From an uncultured Anaerolineae bacterium (lineage in GTDB: Bacteria > Chloroflexota > Anaerolineae > Promineifilales > Promineifilaceae), in the NCBI GenBank assembly GCA_905479495.1, contig CAJQMR010000038.1, forward strand, positions 23,667-87,666: a stretch of DNA of 64,000 nucleotides, given 5' to 3'. Both the position numbers and the translations under genes were made by a program. Of the stretch, positions 8,617-16,880 are shown in pieces. Each line of letters opens with the position of its first letter. Positions within the stretch are counted from its first letter, which is position 1. The notes under the pieces were generated by a model. The model searched no databases. It worked only from the letters and a program-made list of their open reading frames with translations, and was not told where the DNA came from.

Positions 8617-9630
8617 ATGGGTATTTGGTCAACTATTTTCAGTATCATAAAACGAGAAAGATACGATCTCTTTCGTGGTCTAACGATTGTTACTTTTGTT
8701 TTTCTGACTTTTCTTTCGATATATTTGGATTTTGCTTATCCAGCAGGCTCTCAATGGGTGTTAGTTAATAGTCGAACTGGACGATTCTTTGCTACTGGAC
8801 TGATTAATTTGGCTCCTGAATTAGCTGGTATTGTTGTGGGCGTATTTTCGATTGACTTCCTAAATAACTATAGGCAAGATCAATTGCTGAAAAAACAGCT
8901 TATTTTGCAAATGGGAAGTAGACACAATGACGTAACTGATACCGCAATTGCTATATTGAAAGCTAACAATTGGCTAGATGATGGGACCCTGACATATGCT
9001 TACCTGAGAGGTGCCAATTTGATAAAGGCAAACCTTAGGAGTGTAGCCTTACGCAATGCTGTCCTAAGTGGGGCTGACTTAAGCGAAGCCAATTTGCTCG
9101 AAGCTGACTTGAGCAGGACTCAACTAAACACTGCAACTCTTATTAAAGCCAATTTGAGGTTTGCTAAGTTGGTGGATGCTAATCTTATTGCTGCTGATCT
9201 GACCGAAGCAAATTTGAGAGGAGCTAATTTGTTGGGAGCTAACCTATTCAATGCAACATTGTGCAATACAAATTTAGATGGAGCAAATTTTGATCATGTT
9301 AATTTGGCTAGAACTATTTTTACAGGAGCTACTTTAAGTGGTGTAAATCTGGGAAAAATCAACTTGAGTGGAGCTGACTTAAGAGAAGCAGATCTGAGCA
9401 GCACGAATTTAAGAGGTGCTAGTTTGTTAGGGGCAAATCTGAAAGGAGCGAATCTTAAAGGAACCAACCTTAGTAATGCTGATTTAAGATATGCTATCTT
9501 GGATGAAACTGATTTGCGGGCAGCCTCCTTGAGAGGTACTAATCTATTTGAGGCCGTATATGATAGATCTACTCAGTGGCCGGATAAATTCGATCCGTTA
9601 TCCGCTGGGGCTATTTTGCAAGAAGAATAG
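8617..9630 (+). CDS. Membrane-anchored pentapeptide-repeat protein
   Basis: 337 aa. Two N-terminal hydrophobic helices (about residues 20-40 and 62-82) anchor a short linker and then roughly 35 tandem pentapeptides of the A(D/N)LXX type from about residue 128 to 320, predicted to fold as a right-handed quadrilateral beta-helix. The function of such proteins varies (DNA mimicry, scaffolding) and cannot be assigned here. The gene is clearly AT-richer than its neighbours, uses AAT/TTA/GAT-type codons, and lacks any copy of the ACGGCCGT palindrome that peppers surrounding genes, all pointing to recent transfer. The ATG follows a weak ribosome site. Confidence 0.85.
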   Translation: MGIWSTIFSIIKRERYDLFRGLTIVTFVFLTFLSIYLDFAYPAGSQWVLVNSRTGRFFATGLINLAPELAGIVVGVFSIDFLNNYRQDQLLKKQLILQMGSRHNDVTDTAIAILKANNWLDDGTLTYAYLRGANLIKANLRSVALRNAVLSGADLSEANLLEADLSRTQLNTATLIKANLRFAKLVDANLIAADLTEANLRGANLLGANLFNATLCNTNLDGANFDHVNLARTIFTGATLSGVNLGKINLSGADLREADLSSTNLRGASLLGANLKGANLKGTNLSNADLRYAILDETDLRAASLRGTNLFEAVYDRSTQWPDKFDPLSAGAILQEE

Positions 9631-9769
9631 CAGGTGCAAGCAGACAAAATGATAAATTCAATGTAGCCAATGCCTCCACTGCGCAACTTCTAGTATTTAG
9701 TACAGTTTGAGTTGTAGACATAGCCATATTCAATTGTGGATCGTGAATTGGGAACAGTCGTTTTTCCAG

Positions 9770-10501
9770 TTAGATTGGCTTAACCGCTCCATAGGCAGCA
9801 AAAACGCTGTTCTTGTGCAGAATCTCGGCTTGCACAAAACCAACTTCACGTAATAAATCAATCTGGAAGAGTAGGGGGCGGGGAGTGTCCTCGGCGGCGA
9901 TGTAGGCAAAGACGTGGTCGCGGTATGCCTCGTCTTTGAGTTTGGTAAGGTAGTCTCCATATCGTGCCACCATCATTTGTTCAATTGCCTCGGCCGTATG
10001 CGTGACTAAATCAGAAATCCAGATGGAGCCGCCGGGTTTGAGCGCATGATAGAACTTTTGGAAAACGGCCGTCCACTCCGCCTCCTCCCGCAAATGGTGC
10101 AGCACCGCCGCCGCCATGATGATGTCAAACTGATTTTCCCCTAGTTCTAGTTCGCGGATGTCTGATTGGTGGGTGTGGATACGGCCGTTTGTCACCACCT
10201 GAATTCGCTCTTTGGCACGTATCAACATCGGCTGGCTTAGGTCGATGAGCGTTACGTTCCGCTGGGGCAGCTTTTCCAGCAGCTTCAAACTGTAGTTCCC
10301 GGCACCGCAGCCTACATCCAAAAAATGAGTGGCATGGGGATTGGTCGCCGCTGCTGCACTGGTGATGAGTTCCAGTGCCAACGGTGCATCCACTGTAGAA
10401 GATTGCCCCGTTTGTAGATTGGAAAATCGCTCCACATCATTGTCAAATCGCTGGCGAATTTGTTCAACGGTAGATTTTTCTCTATTGTCTGGCTTGCTCA
10501 T
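9770..10501 (-). CDS. Class I SAM-dependent methyltransferase
   Basis: 243 aa with a standard Rossmann-type methyltransferase core. Motif I is FLDVGCGAGNYSLKL, motif II-like LIDLSQPML, and AAAVLHHL marks the region near motif IV, followed by FYHALKPGGSIWISD (motif V). The SAM-binding fold is clear; the acceptor is not. The pattern resembles small-molecule or UbiE/MenG-like C- and O-methyltransferases. GAGGAG lies upstream of the chosen ATG. A 28-bp perfect palindrome sits 26 bp upstream of the start and could be an operator. It is followed leftwards by only a short gap to the pentapeptide gene, with which it converges. Confidence 0.88.
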   Translation of the reverse strand: MSKPDNREKSTVEQIRQRFDNDVERFSNLQTGQSSTVDAPLALELITSAAAATNPHATHFLDVGCGAGNYSLKLLEKLPQRNVTLIDLSQPMLIRAKERIQVVTNGRIHTHQSDIRELELGENQFDIIMAAAVLHHLREEAEWTAVFQKFYHALKPGGSIWISDLVTHTAEAIEQMMVARYGDYLTKLKDEAYRDHVFAYIAAEDTPRPLLFQIDLLREVGFVQAEILHKNSVFAAYGAVKPI

Positions 10502-10526
10502 TGCATTTTTCTCCTCAAATGAAACC

Positions 10527-10554
10527 GTAGGTCAAGTTTGCAAACTTGACCTAC
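10527..10554. repeat. 28-bp perfect palindrome upstream of methyltransferase
   Basis: GTAGGTCAAGTTTG followed directly by its reverse complement (10541-10554). It sits 26 bp upstream of the methyltransferase start on the minus strand. Either an operator or one of the small dispersed palindromes of this genome; a related CAAGTTTGCA fragment occurs near 8473. Confidence 0.6.
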
Positions 10555-10608
10555 AACAATCGTAATTGAGGACAGAGGATTTGGCCAGAGGAAATTCAGA
10601 AGAAAAAA

Positions 10609-10678
10609 GAGCCGGTGAGGGGGTGAAAAGGATTTTTCAGCGTGAAATGAAAACTCCTCGTCACCCTCCCACCGGCTC
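10609..10678 (-). terminator. Rho-independent terminator after the 10.7 kb membrane-protein gene
   Basis: GAGCCGGTGAGGGGGTGA (10609-10626) pairs, with two mismatches, with 10661-10678. Read on the minus strand the stem is followed by TCTTTTTTCT, a classic U-tract. It lies 40 bp downstream of the stop of the gene at 10719. Confidence 0.7.
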
Positions 10679-10718
10679 AATACAGCGGTGATGGGTACAA
10701 CAAAGCAGAAAAACGATG

Positions 10719-11135
10719 TTATGAACGGCCGTTCAGCAGCGCACTAATCCCCAGCAAAATCAAAACCAGCGGCCAGAATAGATTCCAGCTCAGGTTAAAC
10801 AAGAAGAAGGCGGCGACCATTGTAATTAGCGTACCGCCGATGAGTGCCCCACGCGTGTTGTGGGTGAGACGGCCGTCTGCCCGATAACCCTGCCACGCCT
10901 CATTCAGTTTCACTACACCAGGGGCCAAAATGAACAGCGCCCACCAGTTATGAAAATAAAACCCCGTGAACTGGCTCAACAAAAAAATGGTGCCAATGCC
11001 GATAAGAATTAAGCCGCCAGTGGTATTGCCCTTGTGCCGTCGAACCTGTCGAGACCGATTTTCGCTCAATGGTTGATGGTCGTTCTCCAATGCTTCTTTT
11101 TCTGCTTCTTTCAAACTATCAATTGTGTCAGCCAT
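10719..11135 (-). CDS. Small membrane protein of the LiaI/LiaF-TM-like (DUF5668) type
   Basis: 138 aa. A charged, soluble N-terminus of about 37 residues (rich in Glu, Lys, Arg) precedes four hydrophobic segments: GGLILIGIGTIFLLS, NWWALFILAPGVV, GALIGGTLITMVAAFFLF and WNLFWPLVLILLGISALL. The repeated 'GxxLIxIGxxFLL ... WPLxLILxGxxxLL' arrangement matches the transmembrane region found in LiaI/LiaF-like proteins of envelope-stress systems. That family link is by pattern only. It has its own terminator downstream and is preceded by an intergenic gap of about 70 bp from the sulfotransferase end, so it may be an independent unit. Confidence 0.7.
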   Translation of the reverse strand: MADTIDSLKEAEKEALENDHQPLSENRSRQVRRHKGNTTGGLILIGIGTIFLLSQFTGFYFHNWWALFILAPGVVKLNEAWQGYRADGRLTHNTRGALIGGTLITMVAAFFLFNLSWNLFWPLVLILLGISALLNGRS

Positions 11136-11205
11136 TTGCTATTACCTCCAGTTTGTAACACACGCTATACGGAGGCAGTTGGGGCAAAGTTTCAGGCAGT
11201 TGAGG

Positions 11206-12372
11206 TTAGGTGGGTTGAATGGTGCCGGGGACGATAAAATCGGCCGTGTGGATGGTGGCGTGCTCGGCCAGGAGTTGGTGAATTTCTTGAAGGTGTTCCT
11301 CGGTGAGGCGGTTTTGCTCGTCTTGTTTTAAGTTTTTGCGGGCCAGGCTGGACCCTTGTTGCGAATCTCGCTCAAACGCTTTGACGCCCAAGGCGATGCG
11401 TTCTGGCGTAGTGGGCAAGTCGCAATAGGTAAACAGCGTGCGCACAATTTGCTCTGGTTCAGCAATCATATCCTCATAGCGCACGGCGCACATGGGGATA
11501 CCCGCCTCGTATAGCTCCACATATTTTTGCATGCCAGATAGCCAGGCCAACATGCTGAACTCCACTTTGGAGAGCGTGCCGTTGGTGGCTCGATCCGCAT
11601 ACTGGCTGATCAGCGGCACAAATTTGGTGCGCACACGTAGATTGGCCGCATCCATCGCTTCATTCTCAGCTTCCACCGTTCTGAAGGCACGGGCGATAGA
11701 GCGGGCCCGATCTTCGGCATTGCGATAGAGGAAGATGTGTTTGGATTGGGGGGCCACCCGGTGCAGCAGATCAATCATCACCGTGGAGAAGCTGCGGAAT
11801 TTGATAGCGTACATTTTGGGGGCAAGCTGGTTGGTGGGGCGGCACTGCACCTGGATAACGGCATCCAGCAGTTGAGCCATTTCAGCCTCGTTGCTGCCGT
11901 CTGGCTCGCGCCGCTTAACAATTTCGGTAAATGCTTCCGGTTCGGACAGGCTGAGCACGTCTGGCAGGTTGTTGAAGACGGTGCTGAGCAGGGTGGAGCC
12001 GCAGCGTCCTACGGAGTGAATGAGGATGAGCTGCTTGTCAGGCTGGCGCATCATGTTGGCCAGCTTGAGGAAGCTTTTGTAGGTCATGCTGTAAAGGCGG
12101 ATGGCGTTATCGTATTGGGCCTGGTAGAGAAACGGCCGTTCTGCCAAATCAACATCCGGCGGTGTTTCTACAAAAATGGCCTCTCGATTGAAATGATTCA
12201 GCGCATACAAACTAATGTTTGGATTCTGGGCAATCGTTTTTAGCGAGACAGTACCGCCCGGCGTCACGTCAAAGTCGCGCAGGCTGACAAAAGCAGTCGG
12301 GTTATGGCGCACTTTTTTGTTGATGTTGAGGACGCGGGCGTTCGTAATAAATTTGCGTAAGATTTTTTGCAT
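11206..12372 (-). CDS. Sulfotransferase-family protein
   Basis: 388 aa. The 5'-phosphosulfate (PAPS) loop HSVGRCGSTLLS is at residues 119-130, and a 3'-phosphate-type segment (SKHIFLYRNAEDRARS) follows about 110 residues later, as expected for the sulfotransferase superfamily. An N-terminal extension of about 100 residues precedes the domain. Such enzymes transfer sulfate from PAPS to a carbohydrate or other hydroxyl or amine group; the acceptor cannot be read from sequence. No PAPS-synthesis genes are nearby. A dyad element and the CoA-binding gene lie upstream on the same strand. Confidence 0.8.
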   Translation of the reverse strand: MQKILRKFITNARVLNINKKVRHNPTAFVSLRDFDVTPGGTVSLKTIAQNPNISLYALNHFNREAIFVETPPDVDLAERPFLYQAQYDNAIRLYSMTYKSFLKLANMMRQPDKQLILIHSVGRCGSTLLSTVFNNLPDVLSLSEPEAFTEIVKRREPDGSNEAEMAQLLDAVIQVQCRPTNQLAPKMYAIKFRSFSTVMIDLLHRVAPQSKHIFLYRNAEDRARSIARAFRTVEAENEAMDAANLRVRTKFVPLISQYADRATNGTLSKVEFSMLAWLSGMQKYVELYEAGIPMCAVRYEDMIAEPEQIVRTLFTYCDLPTTPERIALGVKAFERDSQQGSSLARKNLKQDEQNRLTEEHLQEIHQLLAEHATIHTADFIVPGTIQPT

Positions 12373-12375
12373 ATG

Positions 12376-12440
12376 GTTTCATAAAAACCTGACAGGTCTT
12401 ATTCACGAAAGTTGCCGACCTGCCAGGTTGCCTGGTTCTT
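12376..12440. repeat. Imperfect inverted repeat upstream of the sulfotransferase
   Basis: AACCTGACAGGTC near 12380 and GACCTGCCAGGTTG near 12418 form an imperfect dyad just upstream of the minus-strand sulfotransferase start. Likely another dispersed palindrome; a regulatory role is possible. Confidence 0.4.
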
Positions 12441-12499
12441 TAAGTTTTCAGCCATTATGCTGCTGAAATCTAACAGCTGGTCTTAAAAGCCTGAGGCTT

Positions 12500-12555
12500 A
12501 TTTCCCCGGAAACTTTTTGGCTGGCAGCTTTCTAGAAAGCAGTTTCCGGGGAAAT
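12500..12555. terminator. Dyad element, family A copy 2 (TTTCCCCGGAAACT)
   Basis: ATTTCCCCGGAAACT (12500-12514) and exact reverse complement (12541-12555) with a 26-base loop that itself contains GCTTTCTAGAAAGC. The right arm ends one base before the stop codon of the CoA-binding gene on the minus strand. Confidence 0.7.
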
Positions 12556-12556
12556 A

Positions 12557-12961
12557 CTATGCTTTCCAGCGCCTGTGTTCCACCAACATGCAGGCATCTT
12601 GTACCACGTCTAGCCCGGCGGCTTGGGCTTTGTCAGCAGCGGCCTGGTTGGCAATGCCTAGCTGCATCCACACGGCTTTCGCCCCAATTTCAATTGCCTT
12701 ATCGACAAAGGGGGGCACATTTTCACTGCGTTGAAAGAGCAAAACAAGATCCACGGGTTCGGTAATATCCTCCAGGGAGGGAACGGCCGTTTCTCCCAAC
12801 CCCTCCGCCAACATTGGATTAACTGGAATGATGCGATACCCTTGTTCTTTGAGATAAGCGGGCACATAATAACCAGCTTTGGTTGACTTAGAAGAAAAGC
12901 CGACCACGGCAATGGTTTTGGTTTGCGCCATAATTTTTTCCATTGTTTGTTGCTTGTTCAT
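12557..12961 (-). CDS. CoA-binding protein (YccU/CoA_binding_2 family)
   Basis: 134-aa single-domain Rossmann-fold protein of the CoA_binding_2 family. Visible features are KTIAVVGFSSKSTKAGYYVPAYL (nucleotide-binding loop), YRIIPVNP, AVPSLEDI, VDLVLLFQRSENVP, and the C-terminal GLDVVQDACMLVEHRR, all typical of the YccU group. These proteins bind CoA or a similar nucleotide; their physiological role is not settled. GGGGAGC precedes the ATG. The gene stands alone, with a dyad element at its end and about 350 non-coding bases upstream. Confidence 0.9.
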   Translation of the reverse strand: MNKQQTMEKIMAQTKTIAVVGFSSKSTKAGYYVPAYLKEQGYRIIPVNPMLAEGLGETAVPSLEDITEPVDLVLLFQRSENVPPFVDKAIEIGAKAVWMQLGIANQAAADKAQAAGLDVVQDACMLVEHRRWKA

Positions 12962-13312
12962 GAGATGCTCCCCATGTTTAAAAGGTTGATAATTATGAGT
13001 AAGGATAGCCGGGAAACGGCCGTTGGCAAGCCATTCATTACAGAAAACAGACTGCTAGCTACCGCAACCTACCATCTCGTGGCATAATGGGACCGACCTC
13101 ACTATTTTGATAAAAAGCAATCATAAACAGAAGGAGGTGATGACCACACAAAAATGCTGAAGCCGTGCAAAAGTCAACACAGTAGCACGTATCCCCAGCT
13201 TTGTCCTGTGTTTAGTTGTTGTATGGAAGATTGCCTGATTTGGCAACAGTTCCACTGAAAATCCCACAATTCCTGTTTAATCAATTACACAAAAATGCGA
13301 GGAGAAAAACCC
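12962..13312. other. Intergenic region upstream of the amino-acid importer
   Basis: About 350 bases with one ACGGCCGT palindrome near 13015, an almost perfect anti-16S sequence AAGGAGGTGATG at 13131-13142, and a small cysteine-rich reading frame just after it (listed separately). It must contain the importer promoter; no riboswitch or leader hairpin was recognised. Confidence 0.4.
13154..13258 (+). CDS. Possible 34-aa cysteine-rich small protein or leader peptide
   Basis: ATG at 13154 opens a 34-codon frame ending in TGA at 13258, with five cysteines including FSCCMEDC. An exceptionally strong Shine-Dalgarno (AAGGAGG, 13131-13137) lies upstream, although 17 bases from this ATG; it is closer to another ATG at 13140 that opens only six codons. 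It ends 54 bp before the importer gene, so a regulatory leader is conceivable. There is no homology evidence; it may be chance. Confidence 0.25.
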   Translation: MLKPCKSQHSSTYPQLCPVFSCCMEDCLIWQQFH

Positions 13313-14170
13313 ATGAAAAAGCGTTTGTCCTTCCTTCTTATCATCATCACTGCATTCATCTTTTTAACTGCGTGCGGGGGAAGTGATGCCGATGATTTGT
13401 TAAGCGAAATTGAAGAACGCGGTACGATTCGCGTTTCCACCGATGCGAATTATGCACCACAATCTTACCTGGATGAAAGTGGTAACTTTGTTGGTTTTGA
13501 TGTTGATGTAGCCACCGAAATTGCTGAACGGTTGGGCGTAGAAGTGGAATTTGTTACTCCTGACTGGGATGTGATTACTGCCGGAAATTGGGGTGGCCAA
13601 TGGGATATGAGCGTTGGTTCCATGACCGTGACCACTGATCGCCAGCAGGTGCTCGATTTTGCCGAGCCAGCGTACTACTACACCCCTGCCCAGTTTGCCG
13701 CCGCCGACGGTGCTGGTATCGAGTCGTTGGCTGATATTGACGGGCAGGCCGTTTGTGTCGGGCTTTCCACAACTTACGAAACCTGGCTCAGTGGCGATAC
13801 AGAAGCGCTTGGTTTGCCAGAAAGCAGCCTCTATGTTGAACCCCCGGCCAATGTTTCCATCGTGCCTTTGCAAACAGACAATGATTGCTTCCAATCCATT
13901 CAGGCCGGACGTGATGAGTTTAGCGTTTTCCTGACTTCAAATACGGTGGTGCAGGCCGCTATTGATGGTGGCGTAGCCGTTTCCCGCGTTGGTTCCCCTG
14001 TATTCTCTGAAAATTTGGCGGTGGCCTTCGACAAAAGCAGCGAATTGAGCAACGATACATTGGTTGCTCGTGTCGGCGAAATCATTGCCGAAATGCATGA
14101 CGACGGCACACTGTCTGACCTCTCTATGAAATGGTTCAGCGAAGATATAACGATGGACCCGACCCAGTAG
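13313..14170 (+). CDS. Polar amino-acid ABC transporter substrate-binding lipoprotein
   Basis: Extracytoplasmic binding protein of the SBP_bac_3 family, 285 aa. The lipoprotein signal KKRLSFLLIIITAFIFLTAC ends at the lipobox cysteine; mature features include GTIRVSTDANYAPQSY, GFDVDVATEIAERLGV, WDMSVGSMTVTTDRQQVLDF and a C-terminal MKWFSEDI. I start at the ATG at 13313, preceded by GAGGAG, rather than an upstream ATG. It heads an operon with a permease and an ATPase and, further on, a DDAH-like hydrolase, which suggests arginine, methylarginine or a related cationic amino acid as ligand; that is inferred from context. Confidence 0.93.
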   Translation: MKKRLSFLLIIITAFIFLTACGGSDADDLLSEIEERGTIRVSTDANYAPQSYLDESGNFVGFDVDVATEIAERLGVEVEFVTPDWDVITAGNWGGQWDMSVGSMTVTTDRQQVLDFAEPAYYYTPAQFAAADGAGIESLADIDGQAVCVGLSTTYETWLSGDTEALGLPESSLYVEPPANVSIVPLQTDNDCFQSIQAGRDEFSVFLTSNTVVQAAIDGGVAVSRVGSPVFSENLAVAFDKSSELSNDTLVARVGEIIAEMHDDGTLSDLSMKWFSEDITMDPTQ

Positions 14171-14193
14171 AGATAGTTTGGTAGAAATTTTTT

Positions 14194-14253
14194 GGCCACA
14201 GAGGCCACGGAGTTTTGGCTATTTTATCTCTTTTCTCCGTGCTCTCTGTGGCT
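14194..14253. repeat. Inverted repeat of the CCACAGAGGCCACGGAG type
   Basis: GGCCACAGAGGCCACGGAG (14194-14212) pairs imperfectly with CTCCGTGCTCTCTGTGGCT (14235-14253), between the binding-protein and permease genes. A lone half-site (GCCACAGAGGGCACAGAG) recurs at about 16824. This word is common in bacterial intergenic repeats. Here it may attenuate read-through from binding protein into permease. Confidence 0.6.
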
Positions 14254-14271
14254 CTTTTTCAGGAGGAGACG

Positions 14272-15123
14272 ATGCGCACAACGGCCGATTTACCTGACGC
14301 CACCAATCAAGCCCGCATTATTCAGGAATTGAGGCGGCAGAAACAGCTGCGCTTCAGCCTGGGGGTTAATGCCTCCTACGTCATTTTGATAGCGCTGCTG
14401 GTGTTGGCCTTTAGCGGCGTGGAATTTACAGTTTTTGGGATTGAATTTTCCACCGTTTCGCTGGATTGGGATTTTATTAGGGAGCGAACGCCCTTCATCT
14501 TTGGTGGTGTGGGGTTAACTATTTTGCTCTCCATTTTGTCAATAGCGTTGGCATCGGTGTTGGCGCTGCTGGGGGCGCTGGGGCGGCTGTCTAAATTTCC
14601 TCCGGCCTATGCTTTGGCCACGTTTTATATTTCGCTCATTCGCGGCACGCCGTTGCTGCTGCAAATTTATTTTTTCTTTTTGGGTTTGCCTCAGTTTGGC
14701 ATTGTGTTAACTGGGTTAACCGCCGGTGTGTTGGCGTTGGGCTTGAATTACGGTGCCTACATGACGGAAATTATGCGAGCGGGCATTCAATCGGTAGGGG
14801 TGGGGCAGCGGGAAGCGGCTGTGGCCATCGGTATGACAAACCGGCAAATTATGCAGCGTATTGTGCTGCCGCAAGCGTTCCGGCTGGTGATTCCGCCCAT
14901 TGGCAACCAGTTTATTGCCATGCTTAAAGATACGTCCCTGATCGCTATCACGGGGTTTGTCTGGGAAATCTTATGGCGAGCGCAGAAAGTGGGGCGGCAA
15001 AGTTTTCGTAATTTTGAGGCGCTGTTGGTTGCGGCCGTTTTCTATTGGATCATCACCATTATTTTCTCAGCCGCGCAGTCCCGTTTGGAAACTTACATGG
15101 CGCGCGGGGAGCGGTCCTTATGA
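14272..15123 (+). CDS. Polar amino-acid ABC transporter permease
   Basis: His/Glu/Gln/Arg/opine-type inner-membrane permease, 283 aa. After a soluble N-terminus the protein has about five to six hydrophobic segments, and the EAA-loop region EAAVAIGMTNRQIMQRIVLPQA contacts the ATPase. The family hallmark SLIRGTPLLLQIYF is also present. I start at ATG 14272 (GGAGGA just before it), because the 19 codons that precede it fall inside an intergenic inverted repeat. Its stop overlaps the ATPase start by ATGA, so the two are translationally coupled. Confidence 0.93.
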   Translation: MRTTADLPDATNQARIIQELRRQKQLRFSLGVNASYVILIALLVLAFSGVEFTVFGIEFSTVSLDWDFIRERTPFIFGGVGLTILLSILSIALASVLALLGALGRLSKFPPAYALATFYISLIRGTPLLLQIYFFFLGLPQFGIVLTGLTAGVLALGLNYGAYMTEIMRAGIQSVGVGQREAAVAIGMTNRQIMQRIVLPQAFRLVIPPIGNQFIAMLKDTSLIAITGFVWEILWRAQKVGRQSFRNFEALLVAAVFYWIITIIFSAAQSRLETYMARGERSL

Positions 15124-15872
15124 GCCACATTGTGCGCGTGACCAACCTGAACAAACATTTTGACCATGTCCATGTGCTGAAGGACATCTCGTTTGAGGTG
15201 GCCCCGGCAGAAGTGATTTGTATCATCGGGCGCAGTGGCTCGGGCAAGAGCACGCTGCTGCGCTGCGTAAACTTTTTGGAGCAGCCGGAATTTGGCATGG
15301 TGGAAGTGGATGGCGTTACGGTGGAGGCGGGTGGCAAAGGGCGTACCTATCAGGAACAAATCCATGCCCTGCGTCTGAAAACCGGAATGGTGTTCCAATC
15401 GTTTAACCTTTTTGCTCACATGACGGCTCTGGAAAACGTGATTGAAGGACCAGTGACAGTGAAGGGGATGCCGAAAAAAGCCGCGATTGAGCTGGGGATG
15501 CACAATTTGGAAAAAGTAGGCCTGGCCGAGAAACGGGACCAATATCCGTCGCGGTTGTCTGGTGGGCAGCAGCAGCGGGTGGCCATTGCCCGCGCCCTGG
15601 CGATGGAGCCAAAGGTGATGTTGTTCGACGAGCCAACCTCGGCGCTGGACCCGGAGCTGATTGGCGAGGTGCTGGCGGTGATGCAGCAGCTGGTGGAAGA
15701 GGGCATGACGATGCTGACGGTGACACACGAGATGGGCTTTGCCCGCAAGTTTGCCCACCGGATTTTGTACATGCACGACGGCCGTTTCATCGAAGAGGGC
15801 CCGCCCGAAAAACTATTCAACGACCCGCAAGACGAACGCACCCGCGCTTTCTTGAGCCACTTATTGACATAA
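15120..15872 (+). CDS. Polar amino-acid ABC transporter ATP-binding protein
   Basis: 250-aa ATPase that powers the importer. Walker A GRSGSGKST, Q-loop FQSFNLFAHMTALENV, signature LSGGQQQRVAIARALA, Walker B VMLFDEPTSALDPE and switch VTHEMGF are all intact and closest to the GlnQ/HisP group. The start ATG (15120) overlaps the permease stop (ATGA); a longer frame reading back into the permease gene is not credible. It is the last transporter gene; the DDAH-like gene follows 88 bp downstream across an AATTACCC dyad. Confidence 0.95.
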   Translation: MSHIVRVTNLNKHFDHVHVLKDISFEVAPAEVICIIGRSGSGKSTLLRCVNFLEQPEFGMVEVDGVTVEAGGKGRTYQEQIHALRLKTGMVFQSFNLFAHMTALENVIEGPVTVKGMPKKAAIELGMHNLEKVGLAEKRDQYPSRLSGGQQQRVAIARALAMEPKVMLFDEPTSALDPELIGEVLAVMQQLVEEGMTMLTVTHEMGFARKFAHRILYMHDGRFIEEGPPEKLFNDPQDERTRAFLSHLLT

Positions 15873-15873
15873 T

Positions 15874-15940
15874 GTAATTGAGTAATTAGGTAATTGGGTA
15901 ATTAGATGAAAATTACACAGTTACTCAATTACCCAATTAC
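15874..15940. repeat. AATTACCCAATTAC dyad, family B copy 1
   Basis: GTAATTGAGTAATTAGG... (from 15874) and ...ACTCAATTACCCAATTAC (to 15940) form a long imperfect hairpin made of repeated TAATTG/CAATTA units. The same element recurs at 26293-26364. It separates the importer ATPase from the hydrolase gene. Confidence 0.7.
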
Positions 15941-15960
15941 TTCTCCCGACGAGGTGAACT

Positions 15961-16824
15961 TTGACCAAAAACTACGGCAGCCAGAGCATGATTGCCCCTT
16001 TGCAAACGGTATTGGTGAAACGGCCGTCTACCGCATTCGGTAACGCCGACCCGGAGAAATGGCACTATACGGAACGGCCGTATCTGCCCGAAGCCCAAAA
16101 CGAACACGACGCCTTTGTCAATTTGCTGCATGCGGCGGGAATCGAGGTGGTGTACCACGACGTTGATCTGCCTGACCATGCCGATGCTATTTTTACCCAT
16201 GACCCCAGCATTGTGACCAATGACGGGGCAATTATTTTGCAGATGGGGAAACAATTACGGCAGGGAGAAGAGGCGGCGCACACGGCCGTTTACCAAAAAC
16301 TTGGCATCCCCATCCATTACCAACTGCACGGCGATGCGCGCGCTGAGGGTGGTGACTTGCTCTGGTTAGACGAAAAAACGCTGGCCGTAGGGCAGGGCTT
16401 CCGCACCAATGCCGCCGGGCTGGCCCAACTGCGCGAAGCTGTGCCCGCTGACGTGGAACTTGTTCCCGTTCAGCTGCCTTATTACGAAGGCGAAGCCGCT
16501 TGCCTGCATTTGATGTCGTTTATCAGCGTGGTGGATGTGGCTGTGGCCGTGGTGTATCTGCCACTGATGCCCGTGCCGTTTTACCAGCTGCTCAAGGCAC
16601 GCGGTTTCCGTCTGGTGGAAGTGCCCGATGAGGAATTCCTGACGATGGGACCAAACGTTTTGGCGCTGTCGCCCGGCAATTGTGTGATGCTGGAACACAA
16701 TCCCATCACCAAACGGCGCCTGGAGGCGGCAGGCTGCCGGGTGCAAACCTATCGCGGCGACGAAATCTCGCTCAAGGCGGAAGGTGGGGCCACCTGCCTG
16801 ACACGGCCGATTTTGCGAGGGTAG
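15961..16824 (+). CDS. Dimethylarginine dimethylaminohydrolase / arginine-deiminase-family hydrolase
   Basis: 287-aa guanidino-group-modifying enzyme that would hydrolyse an arginine-type guanidinium to a ureido product (citrulline) through a cysteine thioimidate intermediate. Family features are NYGSQSMIAPLQTVLVKRP at the N-terminus, THDPSIVTNDGAII, GGDLLWLD, CLHLMSFISVVD, MGPNVLALSP and the C-terminal GGATCLTRP with the probable catalytic Cys279. The start is TTG at 15961, with GAGGTG upstream; close relatives begin just before NYG, which supports TTG over a later ATG. Its place after an amino-acid importer suggests catabolism of imported arginine or methylarginines. Confidence 0.88.
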   Translation: MTKNYGSQSMIAPLQTVLVKRPSTAFGNADPEKWHYTERPYLPEAQNEHDAFVNLLHAAGIEVVYHDVDLPDHADAIFTHDPSIVTNDGAIILQMGKQLRQGEEAAHTAVYQKLGIPIHYQLHGDARAEGGDLLWLDEKTLAVGQGFRTNAAGLAQLREAVPADVELVPVQLPYYEGEAACLHLMSFISVVDVAVAVVYLPLMPVPFYQLLKARGFRLVEVPDEEFLTMGPNVLALSPGNCVMLEHNPITKRRLEAAGCRVQTYRGDEISLKAEGGATCLTRPILRG

Positions 16825-16857
16825 CCACAGAGGGCACAGAGAGTTGAGAGATTAGGA

Positions 16858-16877
16858 GGGGAAACGGCCGTTTCCCC
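16858..16877. terminator. 20-bp palindrome between convergent genes
   Basis: GGGGAAACGGCCGTTTCCCC is a perfect 20-bp palindrome built around the genome's ACGGCCGT octamer. It lies between the stop codons of convergent genes at 16824 and 16881 and may act as a compact terminator for both. Confidence 0.5.
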
Positions 16878-16880
16878 ACT

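Noticed and set aside
15093..15776. Open frame opposite the amino-acid ATPase
   Set aside because: Shadow of the ABC ATPase gene with His/Gln-rich sequence.
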